Shown: positions 15,746 through 24,456, counted from the stretch's first letter. The stretch: 46,193 bases of DNA from Bacteroidetes bacterium 4572_114 (GCA_002254335.1 NIVA01000001.1:1-46193), one strand, 5' to 3'. The notes: a model not told the origin generated them from the letters alone. Numbers and translations: made by a program.

Positions 15746-16351
15746 TTACTTGGAGTACAATTCAACAATAAGCTGTTCATTGATGTTTTCAGGGATTTCG
15801 CCCCTTTCGGGGTAGTTTAAAAACTTCCCAGCCATCTTTTCATCGTCCCATTCAAGCCACGAAAAAGCATTTGCCCTTGATGACAACGACTCGGTAACAA
15901 CTTCCAAAGATTTGGATCTTTCGCGCACACTGACAATATCGCCGGGCCTTACTGAAAAGGAGGGGACATTAACTAAATTTCCGTTAACCGTTATATGACG
16001 GTGTGACACAAATTGCCTGGCCGCCGACCGTGTTGGTGAAATACCCATACGGAAAACAACATTATCGAGACGAGCCTCAATTAATTGAAGCAATACCTCA
16101 CCGGTAACACCTTTTTTACGGGTAGCCTTGAAAAAAGTGTTCCGGAATTGCCTTTCAAGAATCCCATATGTATATTTGGCCTTTTGTTTTTCTGCCAACT
16201 GAACACCGTATTCAGAGGTCTTCTTCCTCCTTTTGTTTTGACCGTGCTGCCCGGGTGGATAATTTTTCTTTTCAAAGTTCTTATCTGCCCCGAATAACGG
16301 TTCACCAAACTTTCTTGAAATCTTTGTTTTTGGCCCTGTATATCTTGCCAT
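15746..16351 (-). CDS. rpsD: 30S ribosomal protein uS4
   Basis: 201 aa. It has an N-terminal 16S-binding region (MARYTGPKTKISRKFGEPLFG, YPPGQHGQNKRRKKTSEYG) and the S4 RNA-binding domain, ARLDNVVFRMGISPTRSAAR followed by HITVNGNLVNVPS. The N-terminal zinc-binding cysteines of some S4 proteins are absent, so this is the zinc-free form. It is a primary assembly protein of the small subunit. In enterobacteria it also represses its own operon. Whether that holds here is unknown. Confidence 0.97.
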   Translation of the reverse strand: MARYTGPKTKISRKFGEPLFGADKNFEKKNYPPGQHGQNKRRKKTSEYGVQLAEKQKAKYTYGILERQFRNTFFKATRKKGVTGEVLLQLIEARLDNVVFRMGISPTRSAARQFVSHRHITVNGNLVNVPSFSVRPGDIVSVRERSKSLEVVTESLSSRANAFSWLEWDDEKMAGKFLNYPERGEIPENINEQLIVELYSK

Positions 16352-16399
16352 TTTTATCTATAAATTAAAAATTGATATCTAAAATTCAAATAATAAGCC

Positions 16400-16795
16400 T
16401 TACACCCTTCTACGCTTAGGCGGACGACAACCATTATGTGGCAATGGGGTAACATCATTAATTTCGGTTACTTCAATACCTGAAGCATGAATGTTACGAA
16501 TAGCCGATTCACGTCCTGAGCCAGGCCCTTTTACATATACCTTAACTTTGCGCAAGCCAAGGTCGAAGGCTTTTTTGGAACAATCTTCTGCAGCCGTTTG
16601 GGCAGCGTAAGGGGTATTCTTTTTGGAACCCCTGAAACCCATCTTCCCTGAAGATGACCAAGAGATTACCTCACCGCCATTATTGGTCAGTGTAATAATA
16701 ATATTGTTAAATGAAGCTTTGATGTAGGCCCTTCCGTAAGGTTCAACCTTTACAACCCTTTTTTTTGTGCTTCTGCCTTTAGTTGTTTTTGCCAT
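16400..16795 (-). CDS. rpsK: 30S ribosomal protein uS11
   Basis: 131 aa. It has an N-terminal basic stretch (TTKGRSTKKRVVKVEPYGRA), then the conserved core ASFNNIIITLTNNGGEVISW, SSGKMGFRGSKKNTPYAAQ and the C-terminal DVTPLPHNGCRPPKRRRV. It lies on the platform near the 3' end of 16S rRNA, beside the mRNA exit channel. It sits 67 bp after rpsM in the alpha section. Confidence 0.97.
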   Translation of the reverse strand: MAKTTKGRSTKKRVVKVEPYGRAYIKASFNNIIITLTNNGGEVISWSSSGKMGFRGSKKNTPYAAQTAAEDCSKKAFDLGLRKVKVYVKGPGSGRESAIRNIHASGIEVTEINDVTPLPHNGCRPPKRRRV

Positions 16796-16862
16796 ATCTC
16801 TTTATTCTTTCTGAACCATGCAACCGTAAACATACGGGGATTGATTCAAATACAATCATTTA

Positions 16863-17243
16863 TTAACCTTTTGCTGCCTTCTTTTTGTTAGCAACTGTCT
16901 TTTTACGACCTTTACGGGTACGGGCATTGTTTTTAGTTCCCTGACCGCGCAATGGCAAACCAATACGATGACGGATCCCACGGTAGGTGCCTATATCCAT
17001 TAAGCGTTTGATGTTCATTTGGATTTCTGACCTCACTGCACCTTCAACCTTATAATCATCATTGATGATCTGCCTGATTTTGTTTTGCTCGTCATCAGAC
17101 CAGTCTTGAACTTTTTTATTAGGATCAACTTTAGCTTTGGTCAAAATTTCAAAAGCAAGGCTTCTGCCAATTCCATACACATAAGTTAACCCTATGACGC
17201 CCCTTTTATTTTTCGGTAAGTCGTTACCTGCAATACGTGCCAT
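16863..17243 (-). CDS. rpsM: 30S ribosomal protein uS13
   Basis: 126 aa. MARIAGNDLPKNKRGVIGLTYVYGIG and the C-terminal RHRIGLPLRGQGTKNNARTR are diagnostic. The tail KGRKKTVANKKKAAKG is basic and contacts P-site tRNA. S13 sits in the small-subunit head, where it contacts the large subunit through bridges B1a/B1b. It comes directly after rpmJ, with the normal alpha-operon order. Confidence 0.97.
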   Translation of the reverse strand: MARIAGNDLPKNKRGVIGLTYVYGIGRSLAFEILTKAKVDPNKKVQDWSDDEQNKIRQIINDDYKVEGAVRSEIQMNIKRLMDIGTYRGIRHRIGLPLRGQGTKNNARTRKGRKKTVANKKKAAKG

Positions 17244-17263
17244 AATTTTATTTATTTGTTTTA

Positions 17264-17380
17264 TTAACCCTGCCTCTGTTTGAACCTGGGATTTTTTTTG
17301 TTGATCACATACAACCGCCCTTTGCGGCGAACAATCTTACAATCTGCTGTTCTTTTTTTAACTGATGCCCTGACTTTCAT
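17264..17380 (-). CDS. rpmJ: 50S ribosomal protein bL36, cysteine-poor form
   Basis: 38 aa, too short for ordinary ORF cut-offs. On the minus strand it reads MKVRASVKKRTADCKIVRRK, then GRLYVINKKNPRFKQRQG and a TAA. The first half is unmistakably L36. Only one cysteine remains, so the zinc ribbon (three Cys and a His) of the classical form is missing. This is the usual C-minus variant in Bacteroidota. It sits between infA (11 bp upstream) and rpsM (20 bp downstream), its standard place. Confidence 0.96.
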   Translation of the reverse strand: MKVRASVKKRTADCKIVRRKGRLYVINKKNPRFKQRQG

Positions 17381-17391
17381 ATCATTAAATG

Positions 17392-17610
17392 TTACTTGTA
17401 CCTGAATGTAATACGTCCTTTAGATAAATCATAAGGTGACATGGCAATTTTCACACGGTCGCCAGGTAAGATTTTAATATAATGCATACGCATTTTTCCT
17501 GATATATGGGCAGTAATAACATGCCCGTTTTCTAATTCTACCCTGAACATAGCGTTACCCAGTGATTCGATCACGGTACCATCTTGTTCTATAACCGGTT
17601 GCTTTGCCAT
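17392..17610 (-). CDS. infA: Translation initiation factor IF-1
   Basis: 72 aa single OB-fold (S1-like) protein: MAKQPVIEQDGTVIESLGNA, FRVELENGHVITAHISGKMR, then ILPGDRVKIAMSPYDLSKGRI. It occupies the ribosomal A site during initiation and helps IF-2 and IF-3. Its ATG shares one base with the stop codon of map (TAATG), which indicates translational coupling. Confidence 0.97.
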   Translation of the reverse strand: MAKQPVIEQDGTVIESLGNAMFRVELENGHVITAHISGKMRMHYIKILPGDRVKIAMSPYDLSKGRITFRYK

Positions 17611-18413
17611 TATGATTCCATTATTGTTTTTTTAATATCTGTGTTATTTAAAGCTTCTTCAATGTACTTAAAGGTTGATAAAATTTCAGCTTTGCCTTTT
17701 CTTACTACAATATCATGTTCAAAGTGTGCGCTTGGTAACCTGTCGGCAGTCCTGATGGTCCAGCCATCCTTGTCCTGGGTAACCTTTTTCACCCCCAGGT
17801 TAATCATCGGTTCAATTGCAAGCACCATTCCTGCTTTTAATTCCTTTCCCCTGCCCCGTCTGCCAAAGTTTGGCACTTCGGGCTTCTCGTGAAGGTTACT
17901 TCCTAACCCGTGCCCAACCAAATCGCGTACTACCGAATACCCAAAACTTTCAACATGCGACTGGACTGCATGACCAATGTCCCCAATCCTCTTTCCTGCC
18001 ACAGCAGTTTCAATGGCCAAATACAACGACTCCTGTGTCCGCTTCATAAGCATCAACACTTTTTCATCTACCTCGCCAACTGCAAAGGTGTAGGCTGAAT
18101 CACCAAAATAGCCATTCTTTTTTACACCACAATCCACGGACACAATATCACTGTCCTTCAACTCCCTTTTACCTGGGATTCCATGTACCACCTCATCATT
18201 TACTGATATGCACAAGGTGCCGGGAAATCCATTATATCCTAAAAACCCGGGGATCCCCTGATTATCGCGGATGAATTCTTCAGCTATCCTGTCAAGTACA
18301 ATAGTTTGCACCCCCGGGATTATGTGTTTAGCTACCTCGGCCAAAGTTTTACCAACAAGTAAAGAACTCTCTTTTATTATTTGTATCTCTTCCTCTGTCT
18401 TAATCGGAATCAT
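17610..18413 (-). CDS. map: Methionine aminopeptidase type I
   Basis: 267 aa. It removes the initiator methionine from nascent proteins. The metal ligands are visible in order: DCGVKKNGYFGDSAYTF (two Asp), VGHGLGSNLHEKPEVPN (His, then the substrate-site His), AIEPMINLG (Glu), and a final Glu near FEHDIVV. VHGIPGKRELKDSD gives the second-shell His. There is no N-terminal zinc-finger extension. It lies between secY and infA, the common Bacteroidota and Firmicutes order, and ends within the start of infA. Confidence 0.96.
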   Translation of the reverse strand: MIPIKTEEEIQIIKESSLLVGKTLAEVAKHIIPGVQTIVLDRIAEEFIRDNQGIPGFLGYNGFPGTLCISVNDEVVHGIPGKRELKDSDIVSVDCGVKKNGYFGDSAYTFAVGEVDEKVLMLMKRTQESLYLAIETAVAGKRIGDIGHAVQSHVESFGYSVVRDLVGHGLGSNLHEKPEVPNFGRRGRGKELKAGMVLAIEPMINLGVKKVTQDKDGWTIRTADRLPSAHFEHDIVVRKGKAEILSTFKYIEEALNNTDIKKTIMES

Positions 18414-18432
18414 TGCACGAACTTTCTTTTTT

Positions 18433-19797
18433 TTACATCCCCAAGGATGACGAACGTCCCTTAATCCTGCCCGACTTGGTCAATCCATCGTAATGGCGCA
18501 TCAACAGGTGGCTTTCGACTTGCTGCAATGTATCGAGCACAACCCCAACAAGTATCAAAAGTGAAGTCCCCCCAAAGAATTGCGCAAACCCCTGGCTTAC
18601 CCCGAACAGCCTGACAACGGCCGGCATAATTGCAACCAGCCCGAGGAACAGTGATCCAGGAAGTGTAATCCGTGATAATACTGTATCGATAAAATCGGCG
18701 GTCCTCCTCCCGGGCTTTACACCTGGTATAAAGCCACCGTTCTTTTTCATATCATCGGCCATCTGGTTAGGATTAACTGTAATGGCCGTATAAAAATAGG
18801 TAAACAGGACTATGAGGATAAAAAAGGTAAAATTATACCAGAAGCCGTTAATATTGGTAAAGGTAGCCGCAAAACCGGATAAAGATTCTGATTGTGCATA
18901 TTGTGCTACAGTTAATGGAAGGAACATAATTGCCTGGGCAAAAATGATAGGCATTACACCTGCCGCATTTACTTTTAGCGGAACATACTGGCGGACACCG
19001 CCATATTGTTTGTTCCCAACAATCCTTTTGGCATACTGGACAGGTATCCTACGCGTGCCCTGGACCAATAATATGGTAAGCAATACAACACCAACCAGAG
19101 CGATAATTTCGACCATGAACACAACTAAACCGCCACCTTGCTCTTCTAACCTTGAAACAAACTCGCCAAACAGTGCAAATGGCAACCTGGCAATGATACC
19201 TATCATAATTATAAGTGAGATACCATTTCCAATTCCTTTATCCGTAATTTTCTCACCCAGCCACATAACAAACATGGAACCGGCCGTGAGCATAATTATA
19301 GATGATATCCCAAAGAATGATAATACCGAATGATTTGTTATATTCGGGTCGAAGGGATAAATCCCTTCGGGCGGTAATTGTGCAGCAACGTTTGCAATGT
19401 AGGCCGGTGATTGGAAAATAAGGATAATCACAGTAAGATAACGTGTGATCTGAGTAATTTTCTTCCTTCCGCTTTCGCCCTCCTTTTGTAACCTCTGGAA
19501 ATAAGGGATTGCCATCCCCAACAACTGTACTACAATAGATGCAGAAATATAGGGCATGATACCTAACGCGAAAATCGACGCATTGGAAAACGCCCCGCCA
19601 GAAAACATGTTTAACAACCCTAACAGACCGCTTGACGACTGCTGTTGCAATGCATCGAGCATATTAGGGTCAACACCTGGCAAGACAATAAATGAGCCCA
19701 AACGATACAGGAGAATAACACCAAGAGTGTATGCGATCCTGTTTCTCAGGTCCTCAATTTTGTAAATATTACGTAAGGTTTCGATTAACTTTTTCAT
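18433..19797 (-). CDS. secY: Protein translocase subunit SecY
   Basis: 454 aa, ten transmembrane helices. The start is taken at the ATG 19795-19797 (MKKLIETLRNIYKIEDLRNR). An in-frame TTG one codon earlier is unlikely. Landmarks: LLGLLNMFSGGAFSNASIFALG (plug and helix 2), GIGNGISLIIMIGI, VQGTRRIPVQYAKR in the cytoplasmic loop contacted by SecA and the ribosome, and MKKNGGFIPGVKPGRRT in the last cytoplasmic loop. It forms the channel for secreted and membrane proteins with SecE and SecG, encoded elsewhere. It follows rplO by 6 bp. Confidence 0.97.
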   Translation of the reverse strand: MKKLIETLRNIYKIEDLRNRIAYTLGVILLYRLGSFIVLPGVDPNMLDALQQQSSSGLLGLLNMFSGGAFSNASIFALGIMPYISASIVVQLLGMAIPYFQRLQKEGESGRKKITQITRYLTVIILIFQSPAYIANVAAQLPPEGIYPFDPNITNHSVLSFFGISSIIMLTAGSMFVMWLGEKITDKGIGNGISLIIMIGIIARLPFALFGEFVSRLEEQGGGLVVFMVEIIALVGVVLLTILLVQGTRRIPVQYAKRIVGNKQYGGVRQYVPLKVNAAGVMPIIFAQAIMFLPLTVAQYAQSESLSGFAATFTNINGFWYNFTFFILIVLFTYFYTAITVNPNQMADDMKKNGGFIPGVKPGRRTADFIDTVLSRITLPGSLFLGLVAIMPAVVRLFGVSQGFAQFFGGTSLLILVGVVLDTLQQVESHLLMRHYDGLTKSGRIKGRSSSLGM

Positions 19798-19803
19798 CAA
19801 ATA

Positions 19804-20250
19804 TTATATTTTTGTTGCAACGCCCCCTTGAGCTTCAATTGCTGTTAACGCTGTACCTGAAAATGCATGGGCTGTAACCTCTACTTTGGCATTTAGCTCG
19901 CCGCGGCCCAAAATTTTGATCAGGTCATTTTTCTGGGCAAGTCCATTTTCGATCAATACCTCCAGGTTAATAACAGTAATTTTACTCTCTTCTGCGAGTT
20001 TTTGCAACGCATCAATATTAATTCCACGATATTCTTTGCGGTTTATATTTTTAAATCCGCCTTTTGGGACACGTCTGTAGAGTGGCATTTGCCCACCTTC
20101 AAAACCAAATTTCCTTGAGTACCCTGATCTTGATTGTGCTCCTTTGTGCCCTCTTGTTGCAGTCCCACCTCTTCCGGAACCCTGTCCGCGGCCAGTTCTT
20201 TTTTTCGGTTTGGTTGACCCTTCAGCCGGCTTAAGATTACTTAAATCCAT
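19804..20250 (-). CDS. rplO: 50S ribosomal protein uL15
   Basis: 148 aa. The glycine/arginine-rich N-terminal extension (KPAEGSTKPKKRTGRGQGSG, GGTATRGHKGAQSRSG) threads into 23S rRNA. FEGGQMPLYRRVPKGGFKN and the C-terminal VTAHAFSGTALTAIEAQGG are diagnostic. It is a late-assembly large-subunit protein, placed normally between rpmD and secY. Confidence 0.97.
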   Translation of the reverse strand: MDLSNLKPAEGSTKPKKRTGRGQGSGRGGTATRGHKGAQSRSGYSRKFGFEGGQMPLYRRVPKGGFKNINRKEYRGINIDALQKLAEESKITVINLEVLIENGLAQKNDLIKILGRGELNAKVEVTAHAFSGTALTAIEAQGGVATKI

Positions 20251-20272
20251 CTTGTTATGCTATTATAATAGA

Positions 20273-20452
20273 TTATACTTTTTCTACTTCGAGTAAATGT
20301 TTAACTTTTTCAACCATCCCAATAATTTGAGGGGTTGCGCCCACTTCAATTTGGTGGTTCATCCGCCGAATGCCAAGAGCCTGTAGCGTTCTTTTTTGTC
20401 TCAGGGTATGTCCAATACCGCTCTTGACTTGTTTTATCCTTAATTTCTTCAT
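20273..20452 (-). CDS. rpmD: 50S ribosomal protein uL30
   Basis: 59 aa, read directly from the minus strand between rpsE and rplO: MKKLRIKQVKSGIGHTLRQK, RTLQALGIRRMNHQIEV, then GATPQIIGMVEKVKHLLEVE and KV stop. The RQKRTLQALGIRR segment is the L30 signature. It lies 26 bp after rpsE and 22 bp before rplO. Confidence 0.96.
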   Translation of the reverse strand: MKKLRIKQVKSGIGHTLRQKRTLQALGIRRMNHQIEVGATPQIIGMVEKVKHLLEVEKV

Positions 20453-20478
20453 TGCCGTAATTAATTTTATTGACTGAA

Positions 20479-20997
20479 TTAACCGTTGAAAACTCTTTCC
20501 ACTTCAATACCTCTCATCTGTGCAATTGTATAAGGATCACGCATTTTGGTAAGTGCGTTGATCGTGGCTTTGACCACACTATGAGGATTTGAAGACCCTT
20601 TGGACTTGGCAAGGACATCTTTAATACCAACGCTCTCGAACACGGCACGCATGGCGCCACCGGCGATTACACCGGTACCTGGTGCAGCAGGCTTCATAAA
20701 CACGTATGCACCACTATATTTTCCATAAGCTTCGTGGGGCAATGTTGCGTTTAATACCGGAACTTTAATCAGGTTTTTCTTGGCATCGTCAATACCCTTT
20801 GCAATAGCCGAGGTAACCTCTTTTGCCTTGCCCAGGCCGTGGCCAACTACACCATTTTCGTTTCCAACAACTACGATGGCCGAAAAGCTGAAGGTACGTC
20901 CACCCTTAGTAACCTTGGTAACCCTTTGGATACTTACAAGCTTATCTTTAAATTCGATTTCGCTCGATTTTACTCTTTTTATGTTTGCGTTTGCCAT
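20479..20997 (-). CDS. rpsE: 30S ribosomal protein uS5
   Basis: 172 aa. The dsRNA-binding-like N-domain includes LVSIQRVTKVTKGGRTFSFS and VVGNENGVVGHGLGKAKEV. The C-domain has AAPGTGVIAGGAMRAVFESV and KGSSNPHSVVKATINAL. S5 lines the mRNA entry channel and affects decoding fidelity. The frame is intact. Confidence 0.97.
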   Translation of the reverse strand: MANANIKRVKSSEIEFKDKLVSIQRVTKVTKGGRTFSFSAIVVVGNENGVVGHGLGKAKEVTSAIAKGIDDAKKNLIKVPVLNATLPHEAYGKYSGAYVFMKPAAPGTGVIAGGAMRAVFESVGIKDVLAKSKGSSNPHSVVKATINALTKMRDPYTIAQMRGIEVERVFNG

Positions 20998-21003
20998 AAT
21001 TCC

Positions 21004-21366
21004 TTAAAATTTAAGACCCTCTTTTCTTGCTGATTCGGCCAGCGATTTAACCCTGCCATGATATAAATAACCGTTCCTGTCGAACACCACTGCTTCGATA
21101 CCGGCATCTTTGGCTTTTTGGGCAATAACCTTTCCCACCTGTTTAGCCTGGTCTATCTTGGTTATTTTTTCTTTCGAAAAATCTGCGCTTTTCGAGGAGG
21201 CAGCTATTAATGTCTTACCTCCGAGGTCGTCAATGATTTGGGCATATATCTCTTTATTGCTCCTGAACACTGTCAATCTGGGACGTTCGGGCGTACCTGA
21301 AACAATCTTTCTGATCCTATGCTTAATCCGAAACCTTCTGTATTGTTTTTTACTTTTTATTGCCAT
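21004..21366 (-). CDS. rplR: 50S ribosomal protein uL18
   Basis: 120 aa. A basic N-terminus (MAIKSKKQYRRFRIKHRIRK) is followed by GTPERPRLTVFRSNKEIYAQ, a DDLGGKTLIAASS strand and a C-terminal FDRNGYLYHGRVKSLAESAR. L18 binds 5S rRNA and, with L5, places it in the central protuberance. It lies between rplF and rpsE with 6 bp to rpsE. Confidence 0.97.
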   Translation of the reverse strand: MAIKSKKQYRRFRIKHRIRKIVSGTPERPRLTVFRSNKEIYAQIIDDLGGKTLIAASSKSADFSKEKITKIDQAKQVGKVIAQKAKDAGIEAVVFDRNGYLYHGRVKSLAESARKEGLKF

Positions 21367-21409
21367 TTTACCAATGGTTTTATACTTTTCGTAGTTTATA
21401 TTCTATCTA

Positions 21410-21964
21410 TTAACTGGCAGCAGCTTTACCGGCTTTGCGCTTAATAACTTCGCCCCTGAAAATTACACCCTTGCCCTTGTATGGTTCGGGCTTCCTGAGG
21501 GAACGGATTTTTGCCGCCACCTGTCCAACAAGTTGCTTATCAGCAGATGTTAACGTGATGGACGGGTTTTTACCGCGTTCAGTTAATGTTTCAACTTTAA
21601 TCTCCTTTGGCATCTGAAACACGATGTTGTGCGAATATCCAAGGGACAGCTCAAGCATTTGGCCGGTAGCATTGGCCTTAAAACCAACACCCACCAATTC
21701 CTGTACAATGGTATATCCCTCGGTTACACCCTGTACCATGTTTGAAACCAAAGACCTGTACAAACCGTGCAATGCCTTGTGGCGTTTCTGTTCGGTAGGT
21801 CTTTCGAAACGGACTACCCCGTCATCAATTTTCACTTTGATATCTGCATCAACTTGTTGTTCCAGTATTCCCTTAGGCCCTTTAACAGTAATCAGGTTCG
21901 TGTCTGAAACCTTAATTTCAACACCCTTTGGGATACTAATCGGTAATTTTCCTATACGTGACAT
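21410..21964 (-). CDS. rplF: 50S ribosomal protein uL6
   Basis: 184 aa from the ATG at 21962-21964 (MSRIGKLPISIPKGVEI). A longer in-frame opening upstream lacks homology, and an AGGAG-like ribosome-binding site precedes this ATG. Both tandem L6 domains are present: KGPKGILEQQ and GLYRSLVSNMVQGVTEGY in the first half, ELVGVGFKANATGQMLEL and KPEPYKGKGVIFRGE in the second. It sits near the GTPase-associated centre of the large subunit. Confidence 0.96.
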   Translation of the reverse strand: MSRIGKLPISIPKGVEIKVSDTNLITVKGPKGILEQQVDADIKVKIDDGVVRFERPTEQKRHKALHGLYRSLVSNMVQGVTEGYTIVQELVGVGFKANATGQMLELSLGYSHNIVFQMPKEIKVETLTERGKNPSITLTSADKQLVGQVAAKIRSLRKPEPYKGKGVIFRGEVIKRKAGKAAAS

Positions 21965-21981
21965 TTGAACTTTCTCCTTTT

Positions 21982-22380
21982 TTAGCTGACGTAACACAAA
22001 ACTTCACCACCAACGTTTTCTATCCTTGCTTCCTTATCAGTCATCAATCCCCGTGAGGTACTGATAATTGCGATCCCCAATCCGTTCAACACCCTTGGGA
22101 GGTCTTTAGAACCGGTATATTGTCGTAGGCCAGGGGTGCTCACCCTTTGGAGTGAGGTTATGGCTGAGATTTTAGATACCGGATGATACTTTAAGGCAAT
22201 TTTTATACTTTCAGGAAATGTTTCATCCTCAAACTTATAATTGAGGATATAGCCTTTGTTAAAAAGGATTTTGGTGATCTCCTTCTTGATTTTTGATGAA
22301 GGCATTTCTACAATCCGGTGGTTCGCCATAATGGCATTCCTAAGGCTTGTAATAAAATCTGCAATCGGGTCAGTTACCAT
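21982..22380 (-). CDS. rpsH: 30S ribosomal protein uS8
   Basis: 132 aa. MVTDPIADFITSLRNAIMAN at the N-terminus and a C-terminal LGIAIISTSRGLMTDKEAR with GGEVLCYVS are the family's ends. It is a primary 16S-binding protein of the central domain. In E. coli S8 represses the spc operon. A matching site in this organism was not examined. Confidence 0.97.
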   Translation of the reverse strand: MVTDPIADFITSLRNAIMANHRIVEMPSSKIKKEITKILFNKGYILNYKFEDETFPESIKIALKYHPVSKISAITSLQRVSTPGLRQYTGSKDLPRVLNGLGIAIISTSRGLMTDKEARIENVGGEVLCYVS

Positions 22381-22416
22381 ATCTTGCTTCTCTTTAAATT
22401 ATTTAATCAATAAATT

Positions 22417-22686
22417 TTACCAGCTTGCTTTTTTTATTCCCGGGATTAACCCCTGCAAAGCCATTTCCCTAAAATTGATCCGTGACAGCCCAAACAACCT
22501 CATATATCCTTTTGGACGGCCGGATAACTGACAACGATTGTGTATCCTGACTTTTGAGGAATTTTTAGGCAACTTTTGCAGAGCTGTGAAATCGCCGGCT
22601 GCTTTAAGTGCTGCACGCTTTTCAGCATATCTTTCAACAAGTTTCGCCCGTTTGACTTCTCTTGCTTTCATCGACTCTTTGGCCAT
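22417..22686 (-). CDS. rpsN: 30S ribosomal protein uS14, zinc-free form
   Basis: 89 aa. MAKESMKAREVKRAKLVERY opens the long, zinc-independent type. The only cysteine is in NRCQLSGRPKGYMRLFGLSR, so the CxxC...CxxC zinc ribbon of the short form is lacking. The end is GLIPGIKKASW, typical of S14. It binds 16S rRNA in the head, and sits between rplE and rpsH. Confidence 0.97.
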   Translation of the reverse strand: MAKESMKAREVKRAKLVERYAEKRAALKAAGDFTALQKLPKNSSKVRIHNRCQLSGRPKGYMRLFGLSRINFREMALQGLIPGIKKASW

Positions 22687-22698
22687 ATCGCTAGTAAT

Positions 22699-23253
22699 TT
22701 ATTTCTTGTTTTTAAATGGGAATCCAAATTCTTTCAAAAGCGCATAAGCTTCTTTATCCGTATCTGCACTTGTAACAAAGGTGATGTCCATACCATTGAT
22801 CTTGTTCACCTTGTCGATATTAATTTCCGGGAAAATAATCTGCTCGGTAACACCAAGTGTGTAATTTCCACGTCCATCGAAACCTTTATCGTTTATCCCC
22901 CTGAAATCCCTTACACGTGGGATAGCTACGGAGATCAGCCTGTCTAAAAATTCATACATCCTATCGCCATGAAGCGTAACCTTTACACCAACAGGCATCC
23001 CTTTTCTCAACTTAAAATTGGAAATATCTTTTTTAGATATTGTAGGAACGGCCTTTTGCCCGGTAATTTGGGTCATTTCAGCAATACCATGGTCTATGAG
23101 CTTTTTATCGGCAATTGCACCTCCCAAACCCTGGTTAACAGATATTTTTTTTAATTCAGGCACCTGCATCGGGCTTGTGTACCCAAATTGTTTCATCAAT
23201 GCAGGATGTATCTCCTTTTGATACTTTTCCTTTATTCTTGGTGTGTAACTCAT
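22699..23253 (-). CDS. rplE: 50S ribosomal protein uL5
   Basis: 184 aa. PRIKEKYQKEIHPALMKQFG, KISVNQGLGGAIADKKLI, ISNFKLRKGMPVGVKVTLHG and RDFRGINDKGFDGRGNYTLG are the conserved blocks. L5 binds 5S rRNA and contacts P-site tRNA and S13. Its ATG shares one base with the rplX stop, a coupled junction. Confidence 0.97.
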   Translation of the reverse strand: MSYTPRIKEKYQKEIHPALMKQFGYTSPMQVPELKKISVNQGLGGAIADKKLIDHGIAEMTQITGQKAVPTISKKDISNFKLRKGMPVGVKVTLHGDRMYEFLDRLISVAIPRVRDFRGINDKGFDGRGNYTLGVTEQIIFPEINIDKVNKINGMDITFVTSADTDKEAYALLKEFGFPFKNKK

Positions 23254-23582
23254 TATTTAATTACCTCCCCTGATTTTTTTGAATAGCGTACCAGATTACC
23301 GGTCTTTTCATCTATTTTGCGGCCAACCCTTGTTACATTGCCAGCACCATCGACAAGCATTAAATTTGAAATGTTCATTGGTGCTTCTTTTTTTACAATG
23401 CCACCTTGTGGGTTCTCAGCATTGGGCTTGGCATGTTTGGTAACCAAATTTATGCCTTCGATAATGACTTTTTGCTTTTTGGCATCTACAACGAGCACTT
23501 TACCTTGTTGCCCTTTAGATTCACCGGCAATAACCATTACGTTGTCGCCCTTTTTTACAAATATTTTTTTTCCTTTGCTCAT
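23253..23582 (-). CDS. rplX: 50S ribosomal protein uL24
   Basis: 109 aa with a KOW motif around KKGDNVMVIAGESKGQQGKV, followed by the GINLVTKHAKPN strand and PQGGIVKKEAPMNISNLML. It is an initiator protein of 50S assembly, located by the exit tunnel. It ends on the rplE start codon. Confidence 0.97.
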   Translation of the reverse strand: MSKGKKIFVKKGDNVMVIAGESKGQQGKVLVVDAKKQKVIIEGINLVTKHAKPNAENPQGGIVKKEAPMNISNLMLVDGAGNVTRVGRKIDEKTGNLVRYSKKSGEVIK

Positions 23583-23601
23583 AATCAGTTCCTCATTTAA
23601 A

Positions 23602-23970
23602 TTATAACACTTCGGGTGCTAAAGAAACGATTTTCATATACTGCTTCTCCCTGAGTTCGCGGGCTACCGGCCCGAAAATACGAGTTCCGTACATTTCACC
23701 TGTCGGATTGAGAAGTACTACTGCATTGTCTTCAAACCGGATGTATGATCCATCGTTGCGGCGTATTTCTTTCTTGGTCCTTACCACCACAGCTTTAGAA
23801 ATAGTACCTTTCTTGATATTACCTGATGGGATTGCGCTTTTTACTGTTACAACTATCATATCACCAATTGTGGCATACCTTTTTCCGGTACCGCCCAGAA
23901 CATTGATGCATAGCACCGTCTTCGCACCACTGTTATCAGCAACCATCAGTCTGGATTCTTTCTGTATCAT
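23602..23970 (-). CDS. rplN: 50S ribosomal protein uL14
   Basis: 122 aa, the exact family length. It has MIQKESRLMVADNSGAKTV, VTVKSAIPSGNIKKGTI, RRNDGSYIRFEDNAVVLLN and the terminal FGPVARELREKQYMKIVSLA. It forms an intersubunit bridge with 16S rRNA. It is placed 3 bp after rpsQ. Confidence 0.97.
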   Translation of the reverse strand: MIQKESRLMVADNSGAKTVLCINVLGGTGKRYATIGDMIVVTVKSAIPSGNIKKGTISKAVVVRTKKEIRRNDGSYIRFEDNAVVLLNPTGEMYGTRIFGPVARELREKQYMKIVSLAPEVL

Positions 23971-23973
23971 GAT

Positions 23974-24240
23974 TTATTTAGCTCTTTCAATTATTTCTAC
24001 TAATCTCCAACATTTGTTCTTGCTAATGGGCCGTGTTTCCATAATGCGAACGGTATCACCCTGGTTGCAGTCATTCTTGTCGTCATGTGCTGTAAACTTG
24101 GTGGCTTTTTTTACGTATTTCCCATACAAAGGGTGCTTCACCTTCCGTTCGACCCTAACAACAATGGTTTTATCCATTTTGCTGCTAACTACAAGGCCGG
24201 TCCTTTCTTTTCTCAGCGATCTTATTACTTTGCTTTCCAT
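23974..24240 (-). CDS. rpsQ: 30S ribosomal protein uS17
   Basis: 88 aa OB-fold protein: RKERTGLVVSSKMDKTIVVR, KHPLYGKYVKKATKFTAHDD, GDTVRIMETRPISKNKCWRL and VEIIERAK. It is a primary 16S-binding protein near the body's base. It lies 15 bp after rpmC. Confidence 0.97.
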   Translation of the reverse strand: MESKVIRSLRKERTGLVVSSKMDKTIVVRVERKVKHPLYGKYVKKATKFTAHDDKNDCNQGDTVRIMETRPISKNKCWRLVEIIERAK

Positions 24241-24255
24241 TATGATAATCTCTTA

Positions 24256-24456
24256 TTATAGTTTACCTTTAAACTTTCTGCTTTGCATCTCGGTTTTCAA
24301 TCTTGCAATTGTCCGGCGATAATCAGTAATTTTATGTGGGTTTTCGAGAGGGGAGACAGCATGGTTCAGCTTAAGCTTTACAAGTTGTTTTTCTTCCTCT
24401 TCCAACCTTTCAATCAAATCGTCGTTAGACAATTCTATTATAACACTTTGTTTCAT
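24256..24456 (-). CDS. rpmC: 50S ribosomal protein uL29
   Basis: 66 aa helical hairpin: IIELSNDDLIERLEEEEKQL, then NPHKITDYRRTIARLKTEMQ. This shape and the family's NP..IR-type turn identify it. It lies beside the peptide exit site, where trigger factor and SRP dock. It is 10 bp after rplP. Confidence 0.95.
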   Translation of the reverse strand: MKQSVIIELSNDDLIERLEEEEKQLVKLKLNHAVSPLENPHKITDYRRTIARLKTEMQSRKFKGKL